36,323 bases of DNA, from contig JAEWIR010000027.1 in the NCBI GenBank assembly GCA_023386965.1, forward strand, positions 1-36,323, given 5' to 3'. Within the stretch, counting starts at the first letter, position 1. Each line of letters begins with the position of its first letter. Below, piece after piece: positions 24,033 to 30,853 of the stretch. A program made the position numbers and the translations under genes. The stretch comes from Bacteroidota bacterium (GTDB lineage: Bacteria > Bacteroidota > Bacteroidia > Flavobacteriales > Weeksellaceae). Under the pieces are notes generated by a model, which did no database searches, was not told where the DNA came from, and worked only from the letters and a program-made list of their open reading frames with translations.

Positions 24033-24060
24033 ATTAAAATTTTATAATTTTTATAACATA

Positions 24061-24092
24061 CAAAACTACTTTTTTTTCTGAAGATAAGGCAA
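24061..24092 (-). promoter_or_regulatory. Promoter of array lipoprotein member 2
   Basis: On the minus strand TTG at 24092-24090 is followed by 21 bases and TAGTTTTG at 24068-24061. The ATG at 24032 lies 28 bases downstream. Confidence 0.55.
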
Positions 24093-24160
24093 TAATTTGA
24101 TGTTAAAGTTTCCGACACCGCACCAAAATGATGCTTCAGCTATATTTTAATTACTTTCCA

Positions 24161-25015
24161 TTACTGTATCGGCTTGTAGATGTATTTTAAAATCCCGCTA
24201 ACATCAGACACGGGATAATTCTGGGTGTCATAAATATAATTTCCATAGGTGGTTATCGGCATGTTATAAAACTCGAGCAGCAGTTTCTGATGATTGTTAT
24301 AACCACACTGGAAAAAGGTAAGTGGTGCTAAAATACCCATCCCGATGTTGAATTCCTGAGGCAATGTAGTATAAGGATTGATCTTGGTGTCATAATCCTC
24401 AAATTTATAAACCATGGAACCCATAGGATCCAGCGGCTCCATACTTCCATCCGGGTGAATAATGCCTGAATTGTTCTGCGCAACCTTTACGAGATTATCG
24501 CCCGCCCAGGTAAGGTTGATGACACCGTAATGTGTAAAGGGCCCTGTTATTGAAGGAAAGAGCTTGCTCTTTCGGTCCGCCTTGACAAGCTGTCCTAAAT
24601 TATTGTACACCAGCCAATAATGAGTCTCCTCCATCACCATCTGATTGCTGTTATTTTTGGAGGTCATCACCGCGGTGGTGATCTTATTTGCGCTGTTATA
24701 TGAAAAATTAAGGTCCATTGTCATGGCGGGGTCAGTAAGCGTCATTTTGCTTACTTTATTATTGCTGTTGTAAAAAAGTTTAATTTCATCATTGGAATCA
24801 TAATATTTTATCAGTTCCAGTACGCCGGCGGGCGATGATACATATTCTTTACGCGTCACATTGGCACTGTCTATCTTATGCAGGATTCGCGGACCGGTAA
24901 TACCTGCGGGCGTATTGGTGTTCCAACCGTACACCATGGCGGGATCTGGCGGCACACAGGAGAGAATTAAAACAAGCAGGGAGAAAATCAAAAGGCCGGG
25001 TAAATATTTTTTCAT
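24161..25015 (-). CDS. Lipoprotein of a four-gene paralogous array (member 1)
   Basis: This 284-aa lipoprotein has the lipobox LILSC (Cys20). The mature part begins VPPDPAMVYGWNTN, closely resembling member 2. Repeated strand-like units such as FYNSNNKVSKMTL and FSYNSANKITTAVM follow, then the array's shared block EDYDTKINPYTTLPQEFNIG and the C-terminal QNYPVSDVSGILKYIYKP. A -7 box (TAGATTTG) lies just upstream, so it probably starts the array. It is separated from mfd by 61 bp. Nothing in the sequence indicates catalysis; surface binding or adhesion is only a guess from lipoprotein status and strand-rich repeats. Confidence 0.8.
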   Translation of the reverse strand: MKKYLPGLLIFSLLVLILSCVPPDPAMVYGWNTNTPAGITGPRILHKIDSANVTRKEYVSSPAGVLELIKYYDSNDEIKLFYNSNNKVSKMTLTDPAMTMDLNFSYNSANKITTAVMTSKNNSNQMVMEETHYWLVYNNLGQLVKADRKSKLFPSITGPFTHYGVINLTWAGDNLVKVAQNNSGIIHPDGSMEPLDPMGSMVYKFEDYDTKINPYTTLPQEFNIGMGILAPLTFFQCGYNNHQKLLLEFYNMPITTYGNYIYDTQNYPVSDVSGILKYIYKPIQ

Positions 25016-25032
25016 ATTAGATTTATTTTAAA

Positions 25033-25040
25033 CAAATCTA
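25033..25040 (-). promoter_or_regulatory. Putative -7 box of array lipoprotein member 1
   Basis: TAGATTTG on the minus strand matches TAnnTTTG, 17 bases before the ATG. No TTG lies at the usual spacing upstream, so the call is tentative. Confidence 0.4.
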
Positions 25041-25076
25041 ACTGATTTTATGTTACTGACACACTTGCTTCAAATT

Positions 25077-28000
25077 TTAATTTAAAATTCTTTCCAATAC
25101 CGCAGTTACCTCATCCACGTTTTTAACCTTCTCCTTTCGCATCATTAACTGCGTACCCTCGTTCGTGCTTTTTTCCTTTAATGTCGCCTCCGCCGGATTT
25201 TGAGTCAGGTAAGTGATGATGTGCCGGAATTTATCACTCTGATAAAATCTGTCCTGCGGATTCGCCGGAAAGTAACCTAAGAATACACCGTTCTTCACTA
25301 TTAATTTGTCAAATCCAACCTCAGCGGCCAGCCATTTCAGCTCCACCGATTTCAGCAGATTACGGGCTTCCTGCGGTAAATTGCCAAACCTATCTTTCAG
25401 CTCATTCTCAAATACAGCCAGTTCTGTGGCCGACTTCACTTCCGCGAGCCTTTGGTACAGACTCAGTCTCTCTTCCGTACTCTGCACATAGCTGTCCGGC
25501 AGCATCAGCTCAAGGTCTGTGTCAATATTTACCTCTTTTGTTGTACTGATCAGTTTGCGGCGATCTTCCTCATTCTCAAAAAGCTCTTCAAATTCTTCAT
25601 TATGCTGAAGCTCCTCCAATGCTTCCTGCATGATTTTCTGGTAGGTCTCAAAACCCATCTCATTAATGAATCCACTTTGCTCGGCACCCAACAGGTCACC
25701 GGCTCCACGGATCTCGAGATCCTTCATGGCAATCTGGAAGCCGCTGCCCAGGTCCGAAAACTGCTCAATTGCCTCCAGCCGCTTGCGTGCATCCGAAGTT
25801 ACCATATCAAACGGGGGCGTAATAAGGTAGCAGAAAGCCTTGCGGTTACTCCGGCCTACACGTCCGCGCATCTGATGCAGGTCTGCCATTCCAAAACGCT
25901 GTGCATCATTGATGAAGATGGTATTGGCATTGGGAACATCTACCCCACTTTCCACGATTGTGGTGGAGACCAGCACATCATATTTACCGTTCATGAAATC
26001 CAGGACATTCTGTTCCAGCTGTTTGCCTTCCATCTGGCCGTGTCCGGTGATCACCTTAGCATCGGGCACCAGCCTTTGTATGAGTCCGGCAATATCCTTC
26101 AAATTCTCAATCCTGTTATTGATGAAAAACACCTGACCGTCCCGCTGTATTTCATAGGAAACTGCATCCCGAATCAGTTCTTCATCAAAACCAACAATAT
26201 GCGTTTCTACGGGCTGGCGGTTGGGCGGCGGGGTTTTAATTACAGAAAGATCCCTGGCAGCCATCAGGGAAAACTGAAGGGTACGCGGGATAGGAGTCGC
26301 TGTAAGTGTCAGTGTATCCACATTAGCCTTCATGGTCTTCAGCTTATCCTTTACAGATACCCCGAATTTATGCTCCTCGTCAATGATCAGAAGACCCAGG
26401 TCTTTGAATTTAACCTTATCCGAAACCAACTGATGGGTCCCGATCACAATATCTACTTTGCCATCCTTAAGACCCGCCAGTGTCTCAGCTTTCTGTTTGG
26501 CCGTTCGGAACCGGTTCATGTAGGAAATTTCAACCGGGAAATCTTTAAGCCTTTCCAGAAAACTCCTGTAGTGCTGAAATGCCAGAATGGTTGTAGGCAC
26601 GAGCATTGCCACCTGCTTTCCGTCGGTAGCAGCTTTGAAAGCGGCACGGATGGCTACCTCAGTCTTACCGAAACCTACGTCACCACAAACCAGCCGGTCC
26701 ATCACGGTTTGTGCCTCCATATCTTTTTTCACATCCTGGGTAGCTTTCTCCTGGTCCGGCGTATCCTCATAGATAAAGCTGGCTTCCAGTTCATTCTGAA
26801 GGTAAGAATCGGGTGCGTAACTGAAACCTTTAGCTGTTTTCCGCTGTGCATAAAGTTTTATAAGGTCAAAGGCGATCTGCTTTACTTTGGCTTTGGTTTT
26901 CTGCTTCAGGGATTTCCAGGCCGGCGAGCCCAGTTTGGACAATACGATCTCCTTGCCGTCGGGGCCATTGTATTTGGAAATTTTATCCAGCGAATGAATA
27001 CTTACATAGAGCAAATCCTGATTCTTGTATACGAGCTTAAAGCATTCCTGAACTTTACCGTTATTATTGATCTTAACCAGGCCCATGAATTTCCCAATCC
27101 CATGGTCTATATGGGCAATATAGTCACCTACCTTCAGCGAAAGCATATCCTTCAGGGTAAGCTGTTCAGATTTTGCGAAGTTGTTTTTAGCTTTAAAGCG
27201 CTGGAAGCGGTCAAAAATCTGGTGGTCTGTATATACCGAAATCTTTAGGTCCGCATCAACAAACCCCGCGTGGAGCTCACTTTTGAAGGGGCGGAAGGAA
27301 ACTTCGTGGTTCAGCTCTTCCAAAATGCTTTCAAGCCTCTCCATCTGCTTTTCCGATGAAAAGGAAATCCAGGTTTGATATCCCAGCTCCTTCTTTTCCT
27401 TCAGATCCCCGGCGAGCATTTCAAAATTTTTGTTGAAAACCGGTTGTGGCTGCTGGTTCAGCTGGTAAACTCCGGAAGTGAACACCTGCTGCGTGGTAAA
27501 ATCGATAAGCGGAAAGGCCGAAATCCTGGCCATAATCAACTCTTCAGATATAAATAATTCCGCGGGCGGCTGATGCTTCAGTGTCGTACTTAATTCAGCG
27601 AAATTATTCTCCGCTTTCGCAAAAAAATCACGAATCCTTTTCACCCCCAGGTAGGCATCCCTGGTAATCATAAGCGACTCCGCAGGAAGGAGGTCGAAAA
27701 AAGAAACCTTGGCCCCGGACGCACTGAAATTCATATTTGAAACCAACTGAAATTCCTGGACAGGGGCCCTGGATAATTGCGTTTCCAGATCAAAGATCTT
27801 AATACTCTCCACCTCACTGCCAAAAAAAGTGATCCGGTAAGGCTGTTCACCCGAATAGGAAAAGACATCAAGGATACCCCCGCGAAGGGAAAACTCTCCG
27901 GGTTCCGAGACGAAATCTGTCTGATGAAACTCATACTGCGTCAGCAGTTCCAGCAAAAATTCAAAATCAAGTTGGTCACCTACCTTTATTGTATGGGTGA

Positions 28001-28430
28001 TCGCCTTAAAGTCTTCGTGTTGCAGTACTTTCTCACTAAGCGCTGCAAACGGAGCCACAATTACATGAGGTTTTGTGGAAGCATTCAGGCTGTTAAGCAC
28101 TTCTGTCCTTAACACCAGGTTGGCATTCTGCACTTTTTCTACCTGATAAGGTTCCAGATAGGAAGGTGGAAAGTAGAGGACGTTGTCCTCACCCAGAAGT
28201 TCTTCCATCTCGGCTGTAATATACAAACCTTCTTCTTTGTCATTAACAAGGAAAAGAAGTGTTTGCTGATGTGTTATAAAATATTCGGCAGCCAGTATGC
28301 TGGGCACAGAGCCGGCATGTCCTTTTACAGTTACGGTCCTGTTTTTTTCAAGATCTGAAAAAAGAGTTTCCCCGAAATTCAGGCGGAGAAGTTCCGGGAG
28401 TAAACTGTCGCTGATGATTTTTAATTCCAT
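25077..28430 (-). CDS. mfd: Transcription-repair coupling factor Mfd
   Basis: This 1117-aa ATP-dependent translocase removes RNA polymerase stalled at DNA damage and recruits UvrA. The N-terminal UvrB-like region occupies about residues 1-350 (FLVNDKEEGLYITAEMEELL, SEPGEFSLRGGILDVFSYSG). A CarD-like RNAP-interaction domain follows around 430-500 (LKVGDYIAHIDHGIGKFMGL). The helicase core has Walker A GDVGFGKTE near residue 585, the DEEH box near 681, TATPIPRT, and motif VI QMRGRVGRSNRKAFCYL. The C-terminal TRCF domain (TDLELMLPDSYVQSTEERLS) ends the protein. Length is normal. The leader holds a striking inverted repeat downstream of a -7 box. The divergent neighbour is unrelated. Confidence 0.98.
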   Translation of the reverse strand: MELKIISDSLLPELLRLNFGETLFSDLEKNRTVTVKGHAGSVPSILAAEYFITHQQTLLFLVNDKEEGLYITAEMEELLGEDNVLYFPPSYLEPYQVEKVQNANLVLRTEVLNSLNASTKPHVIVAPFAALSEKVLQHEDFKAITHTIKVGDQLDFEFLLELLTQYEFHQTDFVSEPGEFSLRGGILDVFSYSGEQPYRITFFGSEVESIKIFDLETQLSRAPVQEFQLVSNMNFSASGAKVSFFDLLPAESLMITRDAYLGVKRIRDFFAKAENNFAELSTTLKHQPPAELFISEELIMARISAFPLIDFTTQQVFTSGVYQLNQQPQPVFNKNFEMLAGDLKEKKELGYQTWISFSSEKQMERLESILEELNHEVSFRPFKSELHAGFVDADLKISVYTDHQIFDRFQRFKAKNNFAKSEQLTLKDMLSLKVGDYIAHIDHGIGKFMGLVKINNNGKVQECFKLVYKNQDLLYVSIHSLDKISKYNGPDGKEIVLSKLGSPAWKSLKQKTKAKVKQIAFDLIKLYAQRKTAKGFSYAPDSYLQNELEASFIYEDTPDQEKATQDVKKDMEAQTVMDRLVCGDVGFGKTEVAIRAAFKAATDGKQVAMLVPTTILAFQHYRSFLERLKDFPVEISYMNRFRTAKQKAETLAGLKDGKVDIVIGTHQLVSDKVKFKDLGLLIIDEEHKFGVSVKDKLKTMKANVDTLTLTATPIPRTLQFSLMAARDLSVIKTPPPNRQPVETHIVGFDEELIRDAVSYEIQRDGQVFFINNRIENLKDIAGLIQRLVPDAKVITGHGQMEGKQLEQNVLDFMNGKYDVLVSTTIVESGVDVPNANTIFINDAQRFGMADLHQMRGRVGRSNRKAFCYLITPPFDMVTSDARKRLEAIEQFSDLGSGFQIAMKDLEIRGAGDLLGAEQSGFINEMGFETYQKIMQEALEELQHNEEFEELFENEEDRRKLISTTKEVNIDTDLELMLPDSYVQSTEERLSLYQRLAEVKSATELAVFENELKDRFGNLPQEARNLLKSVELKWLAAEVGFDKLIVKNGVFLGYFPANPQDRFYQSDKFRHIITYLTQNPAEATLKEKSTNEGTQLMMRKEKVKNVDEVTAVLERILN

Positions 28431-28455
28431 GCGTAAAATATAGCAAGCAAAAATA

Positions 28456-28479
28456 CGGTTTCAGAACATTCTGAAACCG
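28456..28479 (-). terminator. Terminator-like inverted repeat in the mfd leader
   Basis: Two 11-base arms are perfect inverted copies separated by only 2 bases; outer arms are CGGTTTCAG (28456-28464) and CTGAAACCG (28471-28479). On the minus strand the stem is followed by TATTTTT. It lies between a -7 box (28494-28501) and the mfd ATG. No minus-strand gene lies upstream that it could terminate. It may be an attenuator or an operator. Confidence 0.55.
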
Positions 28480-28493
28480 CTGTTTACCGCCCG

Positions 28494-28501
28494 CAAATTT
28501 A
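28494..28501 (-). promoter_or_regulatory. Putative -7 box of mfd
   Basis: TAAATTTG on the minus strand matches the consensus. No TTG was found about 19-21 bases upstream. A second match (TATTTTTG, 28455-28448) lies right after the hairpin, so the true start of transcription is uncertain. Confidence 0.4.
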
Positions 28502-28586
28502 CAAAATTTCATCCGGCATATACAGAATTTGCATAATGAAACACAATAGCACCGTTTTTGAACTTACAGGCCTTAAAATATTTATT

Positions 28587-28856
28587 ATGAAAAATATTCT
28601 GACATCAATGCTTATCGTACTGGGTTTAGGATATACATCGGCACAAAAGCTGCCGCCCAAACCTCCAAAGCCGCCGCTGCCTAAGTTTCTGAAGAATAAA
28701 AAGGCTAAGAAAGCAAGGCCTGCCCCTCCAAAACCGGGCGAGCGTCCTTATATTATTACACCGGACGGACAGAAACTGTATCCCGGCGACAGGCCCCGCA
28801 GACCGGATGCACCACCGAGACCGCCGAGACCACCGCATCATCCTTTAGCAAAATAA
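28587..28856 (+). CDS. Small proline-rich secreted protein
   Basis: I chose the ATG at 28587, which gives a normal signal peptide MKNILTSMLIVLGLGYTSAQ. An in-frame ATG 17 codons upstream would bury it. The mature part is about 69 residues, roughly a third proline, with KLPPKPPKPPLPKFLKN, basic KKAKKARPAPPKP, then ITPDGQKLYPGDRP and a Pro/Arg tail. It looks disordered and very basic, fit to span the periplasm or to bind acidic polymers or cell wall. No family was recognised. It is followed 27 bp later by a lipoprotein gene, possibly in one transcript that ends at the terminator at 29292. It is divergent from mfd. Confidence 0.65.
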   Translation: MKNILTSMLIVLGLGYTSAQKLPPKPPKPPLPKFLKNKKAKKARPAPPKPGERPYIITPDGQKLYPGDRPRRPDAPPRPPRPPHHPLAK

Positions 28857-28883
28857 ATATTAACTTAAAATAAAATTATCAGT

Positions 28884-29267
28884 ATGAAAAACCTCCTGAA
28901 AACATTTGGCATCATCATTCTTTCTCTATTCGTAATTGTATCGTGCAGCCGCGACGATGACCCCGCAGACAATGATTTCTTTGCCGGAACATATAACGGC
29001 AGCATCTCCTATGTGGACGGCAGCAATAACATAAACACTGCCGACGGAAAAGTTTTTGTTACTAAAATCGCGAGCGGAACCAAGTACAACTTCAAGTTCT
29101 CCAACGGTATTCCGGATCTTAATGGAGTCGAATTCCAGCAAACCGGCGACAATACTTTGGTTAGCGTAGGTTCTAACGGTACAAGCTATATTAAGATCGA
29201 CAATAACGACCTCGATATTTTATATACAAAAGACGGTAAGACCTGGACAGCAAACTGCACCAGATAA
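28884..29267 (+). CDS. Small lipoprotein
   Basis: This 127-aa protein has a hydrophobic leader and lipobox FVIVSC (Cys21). The residues right after the cysteine are SRDDDPADND, very close to the acidic Ser-Asp-Asp-Asp surface-export signal reported for Flavobacterium lipoproteins, so surface exposure is likely. The mature part is a small beta-rich domain with GTYNGSISYVDGSNN, KVFVTKIASGTKYNFKFSNG, VGSNGTSYIKIDNNDLDILY and WTANCTR. This resembles the lipocalin-like or short beta-barrel lipoproteins common in Flavobacteriia. I cannot name a ligand. A strong terminator follows 24 bp after the stop. Confidence 0.75.
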   Translation: MKNLLKTFGIIILSLFVIVSCSRDDDPADNDFFAGTYNGSISYVDGSNNINTADGKVFVTKIASGTKYNFKFSNGIPDLNGVEFQQTGDNTLVSVGSNGTSYIKIDNNDLDILYTKDGKTWTANCTR

Positions 29268-29291
29268 ACTACTCACCTAAAAAATTGTACT

Positions 29292-29325
29292 AAGGCTGCT
29301 TCCTCATCGAAGCAGCTTTATTTTT
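29292..29325 (+). terminator. Intrinsic terminator after the small lipoprotein gene
   Basis: AAGGCTGCTT (29292-29301) pairs with AAGCAGCTTT (29310-29319) in a 10-bp stem with one G-T pair and an 8-base loop, followed by ATTTTT. Confidence 0.8.
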
Positions 29326-29468
29326 GCTGTCAGAATATCCGTTAACGAATATTATTTATAAAATAAGTGTTTTTCCTGTAATTTTTTCCGCTCTTCGGTT
29401 TAATTTTACAGAAGATAATGGCGGACTCCGAAAAGCCAAAAGAGTAGGAAACAAGAAAAACCAATACC

Positions 29469-30059
29469 ATGAAAAATGATTTCAAAAACGCGTTGATGGG
29501 ATTTTTTGCCCTGCTAATCCTGAGCAGCTGCTGTAAGCCGGAAGCGATCGGTAATGTAGCGAATACATTAAGACCGCAGGAAACCAACAACTGGTGCTGG
29601 GCAGCTACCACGCAAATGCTGGCCCAGCATTTTGCAATCAGTGTGACACAGTGCAGCCTTGCCAATCACCGCTTCAGCATGAACAATTGCTGTACGCCTC
29701 AGAACCAGGGACGCAGCTGCCCTAAGAATTCTGCCTGTAACAAGCCGGGCTGGCTTGAACTTGATTTTGCAGGTTTGAAATTCACCGAAACCAACACGGC
29801 CATGACGTGGGATGCACTTAAAAAGCAGATTTTTTGCGCTAAAAAACCAATGGGTTACGCATATGGTACACCCGGTGTTGTAGGACATGTACTAGTCATA
29901 AAAGGATACATTACCCTAAACGGTACACGCTATCTGGCACTGAACGATCCCTGGGCACCCTGCTCGGGACAGGAACGATTTATTACCTATGAGGAGTACG
30001 AGAATCCTCCCGGCACTTCAACACACTGGTCCACCTGGTATGATATCGCTAAGAAATAA
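29469..30059 (+). CDS. Papain-like cysteine protease, lipoprotein
   Basis: This 196-aa protein starts with a lipoprotein signal (lipobox LILSSC, Cys21), so it is membrane anchored. The active-site arrangement of papain-like (C39/C70, AvrRpt2-like) peptidases is visible: Gln37 in RPQETNNW, the nucleophile Cys43 in NWCWAAT, His140 in GVVGHVLVIKGY, and Asn159/Asp160 in ALNDPW. It is cysteine-rich between residues 62 and 90 (CSLANHRFSMNNCC, CPKNSAC), suggesting disulfides in an exported enzyme. It is short: only the catalytic domain is present, with no propeptide between the lipid anchor and the catalytic cysteine. The next gene starts 18 bp later and encodes another lipoprotein, probably a partner. 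Substrate is unknown. Confidence 0.85.
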   Translation: MKNDFKNALMGFFALLILSSCCKPEAIGNVANTLRPQETNNWCWAATTQMLAQHFAISVTQCSLANHRFSMNNCCTPQNQGRSCPKNSACNKPGWLELDFAGLKFTETNTAMTWDALKKQIFCAKKPMGYAYGTPGVVGHVLVIKGYITLNGTRYLALNDPWAPCSGQERFITYEEYENPPGTSTHWSTWYDIAKK

Positions 30060-30077
30060 CCTTAAAAACGAACCGAC

Positions 30078-30764
30078 ATGAAAAATACGATATTTGTTAT
30101 ATTAGCCGGAATACTAACCTGCTTCCTGACGTCCTGCATCAAGAATTCCGGTATGAACAATAATGACAGCAACCAGTCTGTGAAGGAAAACCTCTTCAAA
30201 ACCTCTGAGGAGGCCGTTATCAAAGGGAAAAATGACCTCCTGACACTGGTAAGGAACAATAAGGAATTCAACATGGGTATAGATGCAGCCACTTTGGAAA
30301 GATCTGCGCCGGGAAGGGCAGTACCCGAAATGACCTTAAACTTTGAACAGCTGATGCAAAACCAGCGTGACTCCATAGGCACGATGCTGGAAGATTCCCG
30401 CCGGCTCTCCACGCCACTTGTAGCGGACAATAGTGTGGTAACAGTTATCGGCACAAGTCCCACCGAAGGCGGCTGGCGCCTGGGCGAACTGGGCAACAAG
30501 GAATTGGCAAACGACCTCACCGCACTCGGCGGAACTGCCGGAATGAACATGATGCAGGTCTCACGCATTGAAGTCCCCAATTTGCAGGTTACCATTTACG
30601 AGGTTACCAATGCCAACGGCAGGCAATATTTCACCAACTATGGCGGTCGCTCGCTACGTGAACCCGTCAACCAGGCAGAACTTCTGAAGCAGCTCCAGGC
30701 AGAAGCCATACGGTTCCAGCGGGAATTCGGGGACCAGCTAAAAAAGAACAATTTGGTGAGATAG
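30078..30764 (+). CDS. Lipoprotein paired with the cysteine protease gene
   Basis: This 228-aa lipoprotein has the lipobox CFLTSC (Cys20) followed by KNSGMNNNDSNQ. It is predicted mostly alpha-helical at both ends (NLFKTSEEAVIKGKNDLLTL; AELLKQLQAEAIRFQREFGD). A central region contains PEMTLNFEQLMQNQ, SVVTVIGTSPTEGGWRLGEL and VPNLQVTIYEVTNANGRQYF. I do not recognise a family. It lies 18 bp after the cysteine protease gene on the same strand and is followed by a terminator, so the two form a two-gene unit. Because the protease lacks a propeptide, this protein could be an inhibitor, chaperone or substrate supplied in trans. That is inference from position. Confidence 0.7.
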   Translation: MKNTIFVILAGILTCFLTSCIKNSGMNNNDSNQSVKENLFKTSEEAVIKGKNDLLTLVRNNKEFNMGIDAATLERSAPGRAVPEMTLNFEQLMQNQRDSIGTMLEDSRRLSTPLVADNSVVTVIGTSPTEGGWRLGELGNKELANDLTALGGTAGMNMMQVSRIEVPNLQVTIYEVTNANGRQYFTNYGGRSLREPVNQAELLKQLQAEAIRFQREFGDQLKKNNLVR

Positions 30765-30784
30765 AACACCTACACCACCTTGAC

Positions 30785-30814
30785 GCATCCGGCAAATCTG
30801 TCGGATGCTTTCTG
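30785..30814 (+). terminator. Probable terminator of the protease/lipoprotein pair
   Basis: GCATCCG (30785-30791) and CGGATGC (30802-30808) form a 7-bp GC-rich stem, extendable by one G-T pair, followed by a short interrupted T run. The weak T tract lowers certainty. Confidence 0.55.
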
Positions 30815-30841
30815 TTGTACAAAAGATCAGGATACTTTCTT

Positions 30842-30849
30842 TACTTTTG
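30842..30849 (+). promoter_or_regulatory. -7 box of the GH3-family gene, very close to its start
   Basis: TACTTTTG matches the consensus and ends only 4 bases before the ATG at 30854. The transcript may therefore begin at or near the start codon. A TTG lies 24 bases upstream, a little far. Confidence 0.5.
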
Positions 30850-30853
30850 CCTT

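Noticed and set aside
25452..27248. 598-codon open frame on the plus strand
   Set aside because: It lies wholly antisense to mfd, whose domains and motifs are complete. The antisense product shows no coherent domain and has odd His/Cys/Leu-rich composition typical of shadow frames.
28536..28586. Upstream ATG start for the proline-rich protein
   Set aside because: It would place 17 residues ahead of a complete signal peptide, which argues for the ATG at 28587.
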